Below, piece by piece: positions 55,436 through 64,000 of a stretch of DNA of 64,000 nt; within the stretch, counting starts at the first letter, position 1, and each line of letters starts with the position of its first letter. The notes beneath the pieces are model-generated. The model made no database searches and was not told the DNA's origin. It saw only the letters and a list, made by a program, of their open reading frames with translations. The DNA is from Bacillus sp. SJS (lineage in GTDB: Bacteria > Bacillota > Bacilli > Bacillales > Bacillaceae): contig NZ_JAQV02000022.1 in assembly GCF_000732485.2 (NCBI RefSeq), positions 175,658 through 239,657 on the forward strand, given 5' to 3'. A program made the position numbers and the translations under genes.

Positions 55436-57639
55436 GGGATGGCTCCTCTCCAGGCGTCTTCAAGCTTCTCGATGCTTAAATCCACCCACTGTTCCCCTTG
55501 GCTTCCGCGAATGGTTAATTTTCTGCTGTCCGTTACCCGGCCGATTCTTACAGCATTTGTTAACTCTTCAAACCGCTCTTTATTTTCAGGGCGTACCGTC
55601 AGGATATATCGCGATTGAGTCTCACTGAACAGTGCCGTTACCGCATCACCGGTTAACTCGGCATCTGCTCCAAGTCCTTTTCCTGAAAACGCCGACTCAG
55701 CAAGCGCAACCGCAAGTCCGCCTTCTGCTGCATCATGCGCGGATTGAACTAGACCGTCACGGATTGCCTTTGATAAAAGGTTCATTCGCGTTTTTTCAAC
55801 CTCTAAATCAAGCACCGGGGCTTTTCCGGAAATTTCGCCGTACACAAGCTTTTGCAGCTCGCTTCCGCCGAATTCAGGTTTTGTATCCCCTAGCACATAG
55901 ATGAAATCGCCTGCTTCTTTAAAGTCCTGTGTCGTAATGTAATCGGTATTCTCAATCAGACCAACCATTCCGATGACAGGTGTCGGATAGATCGCCGTTC
56001 CGTTCGTTTCGTTATAAAGAGAAACGTTGCCGCCAATAACCGGAGCACCGAGAACTGTACAAGCCTCACTCATCCCGTCCGCCGCTTTTTCAAGCTGCCA
56101 GAAGATCTGCGGTTTTTCCGGATTACCAAAGTTCAGGCAATCCGTGATGGCAAGCGGTGTACCTCCCGAGCAAACGATGTTCCGGGCTGCTTCTGCAACC
56201 GCGATTTTTCCGCCCGTTTCCGGATCAAGGTACAGATAGCGCGAGTTGCAGTCCGTTGTCATCGCCAGAGCCTTTTTCGTTCCGCGGATGCGCAGTACCG
56301 CAGCATCGGAACCAGGCGCGACTACCGTATTCGTGCGGACCATATAATCGTACTGATTGTAGACCCATTCCTTGCTTGCAATCGTCGGCTGCTTAAGAAG
56401 GCTGATCAGCGTTTCTTCAAGGTTTTCAACCTCTGGCACCGTCTCCTCCATTTGCTGAAACTCCCGGAAATAGGCTGGCTCTGCAGAAGGTTTATGATAA
56501 ACCGGCGCTTCCTCTGCTAACGCATCTACCGGAATCTCTACGACGACCTCTCCTCTATGGACAAGGCGGAGCATTTTATCATTCGTTACCGTCCCGACTG
56601 ACACGGCTTCCAAATCGTATTTTGCAAAAATGGCTTCGATCTCATGCTCACGGCCTTTTTCAATAACAAGCAGCATCCGCTCCTGGGATTCAGAAAGCAT
56701 CATTTCATAAGGCGTCATTCCGTACTCGCGCTGAGGAATCAAATCCAGATTCATTTCGATTCCCGAGCCTGCCTTGCTTGCCATTTCAGCAGAAGAACTC
56801 GTAAGTCCCGCCGCTCCCATATCCTGAATCCCGACAAGCGCATCGTTTTGGATCACTTCAAGACACGCTTCAAGAAGAAGCTTTTCCATGAACGGATCGC
56901 CCACCTGGACGGCCGGGCGCTTTTCATCGGATTTTTCGTTGAGTTCCTCTGAAGCGAATGTGGCTCCGTGAATGCCGTCACGGCCTGTTTTCGCGCCGAC
57001 ATACATGACCGTATTGCCGACTCCTTTTGCCTGGCCCTTCTTTATATCCTTATGGTCAATGAGTCCGACACACATCGCGTTCACAAGCGGATTTCCTTCA
57101 TAGGAGGCATCAAACTGGATTTCGCCGCCAACGGTTGGAATACCGATGCAGTTTCCGTAACCGGCAATTCCTGCTACTACTTCTTCAAACAAATACTTCA
57201 CCCGAGGGGATTTCAGCTCACCGAATCTTAGTGAGTTTAATAGGGCGATCGGGCGCGCGCCCATCGAGAACACATCACGGATGATGCCACCGACACCCGT
57301 TGCAGCGCCCTGATAAGGCTCAACAGCAGAAGGGTGATTATGGCTCTCGATTTTAAAAACAACCGCCTGGTTATCGCCGATATCGACAATCCCCGCTCCC
57401 TCGCCGGGTCCCTGCAGAACATGCTCGCCTGTGACAGGGAACTTTTTCAGAATCGGCTTGGAGTTTTTATAGCTGCAGTGCTCAGACCACATAACGGAGA
57501 AAATTCCCGTTTCCGTATAGTTGGGCAGGCGTCCGAGAATGGATTCAACCATCGCAAATTCTTCGTCGCTGATTCCCATCTGCTGATACACTTTTTCTGC
57601 TTTAATTTGTTCAGGATTTGGCTCAAGAAGTAGTGACAT
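55411..57639 (-). CDS. purL: Phosphoribosylformylglycinamidine synthase II (PurL)
   Basis: A 742-residue ATP-binding subunit of FGAM synthase, of the small type that needs PurS and PurQ. Seen: [79 protein letters not shown] and [10 protein letters not shown]. It overlaps purQ by 17 bases and purF by 25. Length is identical to B. subtilis PurL. Confidence 0.97.
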   Translation of the reverse strand: MSLLLEPNPEQIKAEKVYQQMGISDEEFAMVESILGRLPNYTETGIFSVMWSEHCSYKNSKPILKKFPVTGEHVLQGPGEGAGIVDIGDNQAVVFKIESHNHPSAVEPYQGAATGVGGIIRDVFSMGARPIALLNSLRFGELKSPRVKYLFEEVVAGIAGYGNCIGIPTVGGEIQFDASYEGNPLVNAMCVGLIDHKDIKKGQAKGVGNTVMYVGAKTGRDGIHGATFASEELNEKSDEKRPAVQVGDPFMEKLLLEACLEVIQNDALVGIQDMGAAGLTSSSAEMASKAGSGIEMNLDLIPQREYGMTPYEMMLSESQERMLLVIEKGREHEIEAIFAKYDLEAVSVGTVTNDKMLRLVHRGEVVVEIPVDALAEEAPVYHKPSAEPAYFREFQQMEETVPEVENLEETLISLLKQPTIASKEWVYNQYDYMVRTNTVVAPGSDAAVLRIRGTKKALAMTTDCNSRYLYLDPETGGKIAVAEAARNIVCSGGTPLAITDCLNFGNPEKPQIFWQLEKAADGMSEACTVLGAPVIGGNVSLYNETNGTAIYPTPVIGMVGLIENTDYITTQDFKEAGDFIYVLGDTKPEFGGSELQKLVYGEISGKAPVLDLEVEKTRMNLLSKAIRDGLVQSAHDAAEGGLAVALAESAFSGKGLGADAELTGDAVTALFSETQSRYILTVRPENKERFEELTNAVRIGRVTDSRKLTIRGSQGEQWVDLSIEKLEDAWRGAIPCLLKSKD

Positions 57640-58306
57640 GTGCTTCCCTCCAGTTTTTTACGATCGATTGAAACAGTGCGAGGCCGTCCGCGCTTCCAAG
57701 CATGGAATCCACAGCGCGCTCAGGGTGAGGCATCATGCCGAGAACATTGCCTCGTTCATTGACAATCCCCGCAATATCCTCCAGGCTTCCGTTCGGATTT
57801 TCACTGTAAGTAAATACAATCTGGTTGTTCTCTGTCAGTCTTTTCAGCGTCAGCTCGTCGCAGAAATAATTCCCTTCTCCGTGAGCAATCGGAACGGAGA
57901 TGACCTGGTTTTCTGTATAGCCGGATGTGAACGGGGTTTTGGCATTGACCACCTTTAAAGAGGCAGGTTCGCACTTGAATTTCAGCCCCTCATTCCGTTT
58001 CATCGCACCCGGAAGCAGCCCTGCTTCAAGGAGGATTTGAAATCCATTGCAGACACCAAGCACCGGCTTTCCTTGTTCAGCCGCTTTTTTCACTTCCGCC
58101 ATGACATTTGAAAAATGAGCAATGGAGCCGGAGCGCAGGTAATCTCCGTATGAAAATCCTCCTGGAAGAAGAATGCCGTCAAATTCGCTCAAATCGTTTT
58201 CATCGTGCCAAACATACTCTGCTTCTTCTCCAAGCTCATCCTTGATCGCATGATACATATCCACATCACAGTTGGAGCCGGGGAAAACTATCACCGCGAA
58301 TTTCAC
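57623..58306 (-). CDS. purQ: FGAM synthase glutaminase subunit PurQ
   Basis: A 227-residue class I glutaminase that supplies ammonia to PurL. The Cys nucleophile is in [20 protein letters not shown], the catalytic His and Glu in [31 protein letters not shown] forms the oxyanion region. Overlaps purS by 4 and purL by 17 bases. Confidence 0.97.
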   Translation of the reverse strand: MKFAVIVFPGSNCDVDMYHAIKDELGEEAEYVWHDENDLSEFDGILLPGGFSYGDYLRSGSIAHFSNVMAEVKKAAEQGKPVLGVCNGFQILLEAGLLPGAMKRNEGLKFKCEPASLKVVNAKTPFTSGYTENQVISVPIAHGEGNYFCDELTLKRLTENNQIVFTYSENPNGSLEDIAGIVNERGNVLGMMPHPERAVDSMLGSADGLALFQSIVKNWREAHVTTS

Positions 58307-58557
58307 TGAACGACAACCTCCTCTGCTTCAAAGCGGTAGTCTTCAATAACCGTATTTGCTAAAAGCTTTTCACACATTTCCTTCACGGTTTCCTCAAGCG
58401 GACGGTCGGTTTTCTCGATCATCAGCTCCATGTATTTACCGATGCGGACGTCCTGAACCTCACCGTAGGACATACTGTGCAGCGCATTCTTCACGGCGTT
58501 CCCCTGCGGATCCAAAATACTTTCTCTTAAACTGACATACACCTTCACTTTATACAT
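58303..58557 (-). CDS. purS: FGAM synthase subunit PurS
   Basis: An 84-residue bridging subunit of the PurSQL complex: [20 protein letters not shown], then [15 protein letters not shown]. It holds PurQ and PurL together and helps the ammonia channel. Overlaps purC by 8 bases and purQ by 4. Confidence 0.96.
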   Translation of the reverse strand: MYKVKVYVSLRESILDPQGNAVKNALHSMSYGEVQDVRIGKYMELMIEKTDRPLEETVKEMCEKLLANTVIEDYRFEAEEVVVQ

Positions 58558-59260
58558 GTGCGGGTCCTCCCAATCGTTTTAAGATTTCTTCGTACGCTTC
58601 AGTCAAACTGCCAAGATCCCGGCGAAAAACATCTTTATCAAACTTTTCGTTTGTCTCTTTATCCCACAGGCGGCACGTATCCGGGGAAATTTCATCCGCC
58701 AGTAAAATCGTTCCGTCTTTTCGGAGGCCGAATTCAAGCTTGAAGTCTATCAGTCTTACATTTCTCTCTGAAAAATATGGAATGAGCACTTCATTTACTT
58801 TAAGGGCTTTTGTTTTCAGTTCTTCGATTTGTTCCGGTGCTGCCGCTTTCAATAGTTTGATATGGCTCTCTGTGATAAGCGGATCTCCTAGCGCATCATC
58901 CTTGTAGTAAAACTCAACAATGGGTTCAGGGATTGGTGTTCCTTCCTCGATGCCGAGACGCTTCGCCATACTTCCGGCGACCGTGTTCCGTACAACGACT
59001 TCAAGCGGAATAATGGTGACTTCCTCTACCAGCTGCTCGGTTTCAGAAACTTTGCGGATTAGGTGGTTGGCAACGCCTGCTTCTTTGAGCTTTTCAAAAA
59101 TCAGAACGGAAATCTCGTTGTTTAATCGGCCTTTTCCAGTAATCTCTGTTTTTTTCTCTCCGTTAAATGCCGTAGCGGAGTCTTTATAGGAAACAAGAAA
59201 TTCACCCTCACGCTCTGTTCTGTAAATGCGCTTCGCTTTTCCCTCATAAAGCAATTCCAT
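58550..59260 (-). CDS. purC: SAICAR synthetase
   Basis: A 236-residue ATP-dependent enzyme joining CAIR with aspartate. Seen: MELLYEGKAKRIYRTEREGE, FVSYKDSATAFNGEKK-like segment, EVVVRNTVAGSMAKRLGIEE and LIDFKLEFGLRKDGTILLADE, followed by ISPDTCRLWD. It starts after a 79-base gap behind purB that contains a hairpin, with AGGAGGGCG before the ATG. Confidence 0.97.
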   Translation of the reverse strand: MELLYEGKAKRIYRTEREGEFLVSYKDSATAFNGEKKTEITGKGRLNNEISVLIFEKLKEAGVANHLIRKVSETEQLVEEVTIIPLEVVVRNTVAGSMAKRLGIEEGTPIPEPIVEFYYKDDALGDPLITESHIKLLKAAAPEQIEELKTKALKVNEVLIPYFSERNVRLIDFKLEFGLRKDGTILLADEISPDTCRLWDKETNEKFDKDVFRRDLGSLTEAYEEILKRLGGPAHV

Positions 59261-59307
59261 TGATTTCGCCCTCCTGTAGTCGGAATATTGGGAATCTTAA
59301 GATTGGA

Positions 59308-59333
59308 AAGAGGCAAAGTTTTGCTTTGCCCCT
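59308..59333 (-). other. Intercistronic hairpin between purB and purC
   Basis: On the minus strand GGCAAAG-CAAAA-CTTTGCC lies directly behind the purB stop codon, without a T run. It is the only sizeable gap in an otherwise overlapping operon and may be a processing or stability element. Confidence 0.5.
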
Positions 59334-59339
59334 CCAGTT

Positions 59340-60632
59340 TTATAGACCGAGCCTGTTAAAAATGGCATCTACATTTTTCAAGTGGTAGTTGTAATCGAAG
59401 CAGTCATCGATTACAGCTGGTGTTAAACGTTCGGTAACAGCCGGATCCGCTTCTACTAATGTGCGGAAGTGGACTTGTGTTTCCCAAGCCTCCATTGCTT
59501 TCGGCTGAACCAGATCGTACGCTGCTTCACGAGCCATGCCTGAGTCAATAAGAGCAAGCAGGACACGCTGGGAGTAAATCAGCCCAAGGGTACGATCCAT
59601 GTTGCGCTTCATGTTTTCAGGGAACACGGTCAGGTTCTTAATGATATTTCCGAAGCGGTTCAGCATATAGTTCAGTGCAATGGTTGCATCCGGCAAAATG
59701 ATCCGTTCTGCAGAGGAGTGGGAAATATCACGCTCATGCCATAGCGGTACATTTTCATAAGCCGTCATCATGTATCCGCGGATGACACGGGCAAGCCCAG
59801 TCATGTTTTCCGATCCGATTGGATTGCGTTTATGCGGCATGGCTGAGGAGCCCTTTTGTCCCTTTGCGAAAAATTCCTCTACCTCGCGCGTTTCACTCTT
59901 CTGAAGTCCGCGTACTTCTACGGCGAATTTTTCAATTGATGTGGCAATCAGTGCAAGGGTGCTCATATAGTCAGCGTGGCGGTCGCGCTGAAGGGTTTGA
60001 GTTGAGATCGGTGCTGCCTGAAGACCAAGCCTCTCGCACACATATTTTTCAACAAACGGATCGATATTGGCATACGTTCCAACTGCGCCTGACATTTTTC
60101 CGAATTCAATGCCTTCTGCAGAACGGTTAAAACGCTCCAGGTTCCGTTTCATTTCCTCATACCACAGGCCAAGCTTCAAACCGAATGTCGTCGGCTCTGC
60201 ATGGACACCGTGCGTGCGGCCCATCATCACCGTGTATTTGTGTTCAATCGCTTTATTTTTAAGAATTTCCACAAAGCGCTCAAGGTCTGCTCTTAAAATA
60301 TCATTGGCCTGCTTCAAAAGGTAAGATAGCGCGGTATCCACAACATCTGTAGAAGTAAGTCCGTAATGGACCCATTTGCGCTCTTCGCCAAGTGTTTCAG
60401 AAACCGCTCTTGTAAAGGCAACAACATCATGTCTTGTTTCCTCTTCAATCTCTTTAATGCGGTTAATGTCAAAGGAAGCATTCTCACGCAGAAGCACTGT
60501 ATCTTCCTTAGGGATGACCCCAAGCTCAGCCCATGCTTCACATGCAAGAATTTCTACCTCAAGCCACGCCTGGAAACGGTTTTCCTCTGTCCAGATGGCC
60601 CCCATTTCCGGCCTTGTATAACGTTCGATCAT
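59340..60632 (-). CDS. purB: Adenylosuccinate lyase
   Basis: A 430-residue fumarase-superfamily lyase that acts twice, on SAICAR and on adenylosuccinate. Seen: [54 protein letters not shown] with the catalytic His, and the flexible signature loop [32 protein letters not shown] precedes the ATG. It starts 18 bases after purK. Confidence 0.97.
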   Translation of the reverse strand: MIERYTRPEMGAIWTEENRFQAWLEVEILACEAWAELGVIPKEDTVLLRENASFDINRIKEIEEETRHDVVAFTRAVSETLGEERKWVHYGLTSTDVVDTALSYLLKQANDILRADLERFVEILKNKAIEHKYTVMMGRTHGVHAEPTTFGLKLGLWYEEMKRNLERFNRSAEGIEFGKMSGAVGTYANIDPFVEKYVCERLGLQAAPISTQTLQRDRHADYMSTLALIATSIEKFAVEVRGLQKSETREVEEFFAKGQKGSSAMPHKRNPIGSENMTGLARVIRGYMMTAYENVPLWHERDISHSSAERIILPDATIALNYMLNRFGNIIKNLTVFPENMKRNMDRTLGLIYSQRVLLALIDSGMAREAAYDLVQPKAMEAWETQVHFRTLVEADPAVTERLTPAVIDDCFDYNYHLKNVDAIFNRLGL

Positions 60633-60650
60633 CGTAAATCCTCCGTTCTC

Positions 60651-61775
60651 CTATTGACCCCACTGATTTGATATTTTCTCCATCGTTTCTTCAATGACGT
60701 CCGTTTTAAAGGTAACATGCCCCATTTTTCTCTTTGGCTTGTTTTCCTTTTTACCGTACAAGTATAACGCAGCTTCATCTAAAAACGAAAGATTATTTAA
60801 AACAGCTTCGAGATGTTCGCCTAATACGTTCACCATCAGGCCTTTTTTCAATAAATCCGTTCTTCCAAGCGGTAAATTACAAACGGAGCGGATATGCTGT
60901 TCAAACTGGGAGGTTTCGCACAAATCCATCGTGTAATGGCCTGAATTATGCGGCCTCGGCGCCAATTCATTGATGAAGATCTCTCCATCCTCAGTCAAAA
61001 ACATTTCAACGGCCAGTGTTCCAACCAATTCAAAGCGTTCAGCAAGCTTTAACGCAGCATCTTTTGCCCTTTTTTCGATGTCGGCTGTTATTCTCGCTGG
61101 AACAATGCTTAGATGAAGGATGTTCTCACGGTGAACATTCTCAGCTGCCGGAAAGACCTTTACATCTCCACTTGGGTTTCTTGTGACAATGATGGAGAGC
61201 TCTTTCTCAAAGGGAACCCATTTTTCAAGAATGCATTTCCCCAGATTCAGCAGCTTTTCAGCCTCTTCTATATCAGCTGGACTCTTGATCACCGCCTGCC
61301 CTTTACCATCGTAGCCCCCTCTGCATGTTTTTAAAACAGCAGGGAAACCGATATCTTCAAGCGCATCCTCAAGACCGTTGCCGTTCTCAAGAATGCTGTA
61401 TGGTGCCACCTGGCAGCCTGTTTCCTGGATGGCTTCTTTTTCCGTCTGCCTATCCTGGGTCAGTGAAAGCAGGCGGCTTCCCTGCGGAAGATAGGCGTTA
61501 TTCTCAAGCCACACGAGAGCATTATAATCGATGTTTTCGAATTCATATGTGATGACGTCACTTACAGAGGCAAGCTGCTTAATGGCATCTATATCGCTGT
61601 AGGCCGCGGTGATTTCAATGTCTGCAGCCTGCCCGCATGGACTATCCGCTGCAGGATCGAGGACCGCGATGCGGTAGCCCATATTTTTCGCATCCAATGC
61701 CATCATCCGTCCCAGCTGTCCTCCGCCAATGATGCCGATTGTCTGTCCGGGTAAAATCTGCTTATACAAGAGCAT
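60651..61775 (-). CDS. purK: N5-carboxyaminoimidazole ribonucleotide synthase
   Basis: A 374-residue ATP-grasp enzyme that carboxylates AIR with bicarbonate. Seen: [56 protein letters not shown] and [20 protein letters not shown]. The start ATG 61775 overlaps the end of purE by 14 bases; the frame stays open upstream to 61835 inside purE but with no sign of use. Confidence 0.96.
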   Translation of the reverse strand: MLLYKQILPGQTIGIIGGGQLGRMMALDAKNMGYRIAVLDPAADSPCGQAADIEITAAYSDIDAIKQLASVSDVITYEFENIDYNALVWLENNAYLPQGSRLLSLTQDRQTEKEAIQETGCQVAPYSILENGNGLEDALEDIGFPAVLKTCRGGYDGKGQAVIKSPADIEEAEKLLNLGKCILEKWVPFEKELSIIVTRNPSGDVKVFPAAENVHRENILHLSIVPARITADIEKRAKDAALKLAERFELVGTLAVEMFLTEDGEIFINELAPRPHNSGHYTMDLCETSQFEQHIRSVCNLPLGRTDLLKKGLMVNVLGEHLEAVLNNLSFLDEAALYLYGKKENKPKRKMGHVTFKTDVIEETMEKISNQWGQ

Positions 61776-62250
61776 CACTGCTTTCAAGCACGGCCTGGCG
61801 GGTATCCTCTCTCCGTTTGGCAAGAGCCGCTTCAATCCTGCCGTCTGTCAGGGAGAGAATCTGTGCAGCAAGAAGGGCCGCATTTACAGCACCTGCCTTT
61901 CCGATTGCTACCGTTGCAACCGGAACACCTCCAGGCATTTGCACAATAGAAAGGAGTGAATCAAGCCCGTTAAGAGCCTTTGACTGAACCGGTACGCCAA
62001 TCACCGGCAGGGTTGTCTTTGCTGCTACCATTCCCGGAAGATGGGCAGCGCCGCCTGCACCTGCGATAATGACTTTAAGCCCTCGTTCCCTGGCCGATTC
62101 CGCATACTCAAACATGAGCTCTGGTGTCCGGTGAGCAGATACAACTTTTTTTTCATAAAAAATCTCAAGTTCATCCAGCAGCTCGCACGCCTGTCTCATC
62201 GTTTCCCAATCTGACTGGCTTCCCATAATGACTCCAACCTGTTCGATCAT
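61762..62250 (-). CDS. purE: N5-carboxyaminoimidazole ribonucleotide mutase
   Basis: A 162-residue class I PurE that moves the carboxyl group from N5-CAIR to CAIR. The active-site loop [34 protein letters not shown] and [20 protein letters not shown] are present. ATG 62250 has GGGGGAG before it; the open frame reaching 62310 covers the riboswitch terminator and is not translated. First gene of the pur operon. Confidence 0.97.
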   Translation of the reverse strand: MIEQVGVIMGSQSDWETMRQACELLDELEIFYEKKVVSAHRTPELMFEYAESARERGLKVIIAGAGGAAHLPGMVAAKTTLPVIGVPVQSKALNGLDSLLSIVQMPGGVPVATVAIGKAGAVNAALLAAQILSLTDGRIEAALAKRREDTRQAVLESSDALV

Positions 62251-62275
62251 CGCTCTCCCCCGCTCTCCTAAAATG

Positions 62276-62322
62276 AAAAAAAGCCCGGCCGTATGCTTAA
62301 GAGAAAGCAATACGAACCGGGC
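62276..62322 (-). terminator. Riboswitch-controlled terminator of the pur operon
   Basis: On the minus strand GCCCGG (from 62322) pairs with CCGGGC (ending 62283), with GTA/TAC and TGCTT/AAGCA extending the stem, followed by seven T. It stands between the purine aptamer and purE. Confidence 0.9.
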
Positions 62323-62361
62323 ATAGTATGTATATCCACTACGCTGGTTAATCCACTTTCC

Positions 62362-62430
62362 CTCATAGTCCGGTCATTTACGGTGTCCGGGTAGAAACTC
62401 TTGGGCCATATCCCCAAATTTATATGAAGG
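62362..62430 (-). promoter_or_regulatory. Purine (guanine-type) riboswitch aptamer of the pur operon
   Basis: On the minus strand P1 is CTTCATA/TATGAGG, and the junction and loops follow the consensus: GGATATGG, GAGTTTCTACC, CCGTAAATGACCGGACTATG. The base before TATG is C, the position that pairs with guanine or hypoxanthine (adenine types have U). Ligand binding stabilises P1 and allows the terminator at 62276-62322 to form, lowering pur transcription. Confidence 0.95.
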
Positions 62431-62452
62431 CTTCGTCGTTATTTTCATCTCC

Positions 62453-62482
62453 ATCATAACAAGAGATTTTGTAACATGTCAA
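62453..62482 (-). promoter_or_regulatory. SigA promoter of the pur operon
   Basis: TTGACA (62477-62482) and TATGAT (62453-62458) on the minus strand with an 18-base spacer, directly upstream of the aptamer. Confidence 0.85.
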
Positions 62483-62485
62483 TAC

Positions 62486-62533
62486 AAAATATCGAACATT
62501 ACTGCATTAAAGGGGTATATCGTTCGGGTTTAG
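62486..62533. promoter_or_regulatory. Inverted pair of PurR boxes
   Basis: ATATCGAACATT (plus strand, about 62489-62500) and AAACCCGAACGATAT (minus strand, about 62517-62531) match the Bacillus PurBox AWWWCCGAACWWT in tail-to-tail orientation with an 18-base spacer, placed just upstream of the -35, as in B. subtilis pur. PRPP relieves PurR repression there. The second box overlaps the end of yebG. Confidence 0.8.
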
Positions 62534-62730
62534 AGCAACTTCCCTTCAAATACAATCATTCTTCCTGCCGGAACAATCTGTGTTTGTCCATTCTCTTTTA
62601 CTTCTTTAAAGATAGGTTCCTCCATTCTGCGTACAGGAGCATATCCTTCTTCCTTCATGCGGTCGAGAACAGCACCAATGCTTTCATTCTCTGCGACCTC
62701 AAATTTCTTTTTTGTTGGCTTATCAGTCAT
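62530..62730 (-). CDS. yebG: NETI-motif small protein (YebG-like)
   Basis: A 66-residue protein matching the NETI-motif family: [40 protein letters not shown] and IVFEGKLL at the end. The family-naming motif reads NESI here. It lies just upstream of purE in many Bacilli, as in this window; its function is unknown. The stop codon is inside the PurBox region, so PurR might also affect its transcript end. Confidence 0.88.
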   Translation of the reverse strand: MTDKPTKKKFEVAENESIGAVLDRMKEEGYAPVRRMEEPIFKEVKENGQTQIVPAGRMIVFEGKLL

Positions 62731-62762
62731 TTAATGATCCCTCTTTTATCTTAGCAGCAAAT

Positions 62763-63191
62763 TTACGTTTCAGTCGGTCTCGTATATTTAAGGGGAAGCA
62801 GTTCTTGAATGCTTAGTTTTGCAAGACCGTCTTTCGTATCTAAAATAACCTTCATATTTTCCCCGTAATCACCGATCAGTTCCCTGCACATTCCGCACGG
62901 CGCAACAACCTTGATTTCACGATCATGCTCATCCGGGCCGGGGTGCCGAACCGCCACAATCGCCTCAAACTCACGAAAGCCTTCAGATATAGCCTTCCCA
63001 ATCGCAATCGCTTCTGCACATACCGTAACTCTTCCAATGTACGCTTCAATATGAACGGCCCTGATAATTTCTCCGGAAGCTGTTCGGAGAGCGGCGCCGA
63101 CATGATGCTTCCCGTACTCGTAATGTTCACGAATGATTTCTTTTGCATCCAGTATCAATTCCTCGTCCTGAGGGCTGATGTTCCCTGACAT
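62763..63191 (-). CDS. Cytidine deaminase-like nucleoside deaminase
   Basis: A 142-residue zinc deaminase of the CDA/blasticidin-S deaminase group. The first zinc motif is TVCAEAIAIGKAISEG (Cys-Ala-Glu with catalytic Glu) and the second is APCGMCRELIGDY. HHVGAALRTASGEI at about 29-42 matches the substrate-binding strand. Real cytidine deaminases usually have FNVENA before the first motif; here it is VHIEAYIG, so the true substrate may differ. ATG 63191 follows AGAGGTGATA. It is 32 bases before yebG and may be co-transcribed with it. Confidence 0.85.
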   Translation of the reverse strand: MSGNISPQDEELILDAKEIIREHYEYGKHHVGAALRTASGEIIRAVHIEAYIGRVTVCAEAIAIGKAISEGFREFEAIVAVRHPGPDEHDREIKVVAPCGMCRELIGDYGENMKVILDTKDGLAKLSIQELLPLKYTRPTET

Positions 63192-63757
63192 TGAATTATC
63201 ACCTCTGTTTGTTTCATTATAATAGGGAATGGTGTGGGGGACAAATGGGGATTTGAATGAGGTGGCGTGAAAGTCTATCGGCGAATGAGATGGTTGGTGA
63301 TTATTCGGAGGGTGCGGTTATCGGAGTATCTGTGGGGTGCCTTATGGAGGAGAAAATGATGAGGATCGTGGATTTTCGATTAAAACTCGGCCTCTTTTCT
63401 TCGAAACCGGTGATAGGGTTCGGCCTCGCGACTCAGTACAGGGGATGGTGGATGAAAATGAGGCAGAATATGGTTTTTAAATTACGTCATTTGAGGGCAG
63501 CAGGAAAGATATCGGCTATTCTTGAGCGGATATCGACCGAAATTTTAATATATCGGCGATTAATTTGATATATCGTCGATTATTTCGATTTATCGACTAA
63601 AATGAGCGGATATCGACTTTTCGGGAGGGTTCGACAAAGATCGGAGCCGCCTCTATTCGTTGGATCCCTTTCCGCAGCCCATGGCGTATACCGAATCACG
63701 TATCCGCCACTCCTTCTATTTCCCTCTATCCATAGCGTATCCCGCATTCCCAATCCC
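63192..63757. other. Gene-free region between the deaminase and the intron
   Basis: Contains the second TATCGNCGA element (63507-63638) and scattered TATCGGCGA motifs from 63274 on. No convincing gene: the longest plus-strand frame (63257-63568) runs through these repeats and lacks a recognisable domain. The bases next to 63757 are the 3' exon of the group II intron (minus strand). Confidence 0.5.
63507..63638 (+). repeat. Iterated TATCGNCGA element, copy upstream of the pur operon
   Basis: ATATCGGC, GGATATCGACC, ATATATCGGCGATT, GATATATCGTCGATT, TTTATCGACTAAA and GGATATCGACTTTTCGGG follow each other at about 15-25 base steps. In inverted orientation it matches the copy at 49389-49519, including the end TCGGGAGGGTTCGACAA. 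Confidence 0.7.
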
Positions 63758-63796
63758 AATCGAGTAGGAGGGGGTGATTAACCCCCGACCTCTCAC

Positions 63797-63828
63797 ACCA
63801 CCGTACGTACGGATCCGTATACGGCGGT
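63797..63828 (-). ncRNA. Group II intron domain V
   Basis: A 32-base catalytic hairpin: 9-bp lower stem, CG bulge, 4-bp upper stem and a GATC tetraloop (GNRA-like loops are usual). The order domain V, then domain VI with a bulged branch-point A, is diagnostic. Confidence 0.85.
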
Positions 63829-63836
63829 TTGAAAGT

Positions 63837-64000
63837 TTATGAAACCACAATCGTTAATTGTTTTAATCCAAGTTGATTCCAGTACTTGTTAGGAAGGGCT
63901 TTGTGGAGAATGGGGTTCTTAGAATTCCGCCAATATCCCTTACGGGAGTTAGCTACTTCCCATGCCTTTCCTTTCTTTATCCCCAATTTCATTAGGTTCC
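63837..64000 (-). CDS. ltrA: Group II intron reverse transcriptase/maturase, C-terminal fragment
   Basis: The last 54 codons of an intron-encoded protein, open at the window edge. The segment reads GKAWEVANSRKGYWRNSKNP, then ILHKALPNKYWNQLGLKQLT, the typical end of bacterial group II intron maturases (ANSRKGYWR, YW..GL). The TAA is 8 bases before domain V. No endonuclease domain follows, as in class C introns. The protein splices and mobilises its host intron. Only the tail is visible, so completeness cannot be judged. Confidence 0.88.
   Translation of the reverse strand, partial: NLMKLGIKKGKAWEVANSRKGYWRNSKNPILHKALPNKYWNQLGLKQLTIVVS

Larger units (their letters stand above)
63758..64000 (-). 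mobile_element. 3' end of a group II intron (class C-like)
   Basis: On the minus strand, domain V is ACCGCCGTA-TACG-GATC-CGTA-CG-TACGGTGGT (63828-63797), with the 2-base bulge and a CGC triad. Domain VI follows (63795-63758) as GAGAGGTCGGGGG...CCCCCTCCTACTC, with a bulged A at 63765, 7 bases before the likely 3' splice site near 63758. The rest of the intron continues outside the window. Confidence 0.88.

Noticed and set aside
63257..63568. 103-codon plus-strand frame upstream of the deaminase gene
   Set aside because: Composition follows the TATCG repeats, no family or good ribosome site; treated as non-coding.

Overview
The window is a low-GC Firmicute chromosome segment, almost certainly Bacillaceae (Bacillus/Metabacillus-like). 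The evidence is strong AGGAGG-type ribosome sites, Rho-independent terminators after most units, and a conserved Bacillus gene order read here on the minus strand: yebG - purEKBCSQLFMNHD - adenine-deaminase-like yerA - yerC - pcrB-pcrA-ligA-camS - rocA/putP - gatCAB - dgkB - rlmCD. There are no rRNA or tRNA genes and no CRISPR array.

Layout. 0-0.8 kb: a BrnT/BrnA toxin-antitoxin pair. 0.8-2.4 kb: a divergent aldo/keto reductase and MarR regulator sharing two palindromic operators. 2.6-5.65 kb: an AT-rich type VII secretion effector cassette with two small WXG-like partners, an LXG toxin with a glycine-rich pore-like C-terminus, a polytopic membrane protein (likely immunity) and a DUF4176 protein. 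6-10.6 kb: rlmCD, an APC permease, an unknown gene and dgkB. 10.6-24.3 kb: an accessory block placed between dgkB and gatCAB. It holds an ABC-2-type membrane protein with a TetR regulator, a class I amidotransferase, an SDR, a CorA transporter, a LysE exporter, an APC permease, an ABC exporter with an apparent leader-peptide control region, a GNAT, a serine hydrolase and small membrane proteins. 24.4-27.6 kb: gatCAB. 28.4-32.9 kb: a giant secreted YvnB-like phosphoesterase. 33.6-36.7 kb: proline transporter and P5C dehydrogenase, convergent. 37.8-44.4 kb: camS, ligA, pcrA, pcrB, yerC. 44.5-49.3 kb: YerA, small proteins, a soluble PAS chemoreceptor, an acidic secreted protein and a DinB/YfiT protein. 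49.5-62.5 kb: the complete 12-gene purine operon with a SigA promoter, an inverted pair of PurR boxes and a guanine-type riboswitch with terminator. 62.5-63.2 kb: yebG and a cytidine-deaminase-like gene. 63.76-64 kb: the 3' end of a group II intron with the tail of its maturase.

How the genes work together. The pur operon makes IMP from PRPP under two controls, PurR at initiation and the riboswitch at elongation. gatCAB supplies Gln-tRNA/Asn-tRNA amidation. PcrB, PcrA, LigA and CamS form a lipid/DNA-repair/lipoprotein cluster. PutP plus RocA suggests proline uptake and oxidation.

The most unusual material is non-coding. There is a ~127-bp unit arranged as tandem dimers at several loci (27.8-28.3, 37.4-37.6, 46.7-47.0 kb); a family of fold-back repeats at 36.8-37.36 kb whose arms differ but stay complementary; an iterated TATCGNCGA element in inverted copies on either side of the pur operon; and an 18-codon leader ORF followed by mutually exclusive hairpins before the ABC exporter. 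All functional statements come from reading the sequence and general family knowledge; no searches or folding programs were run.
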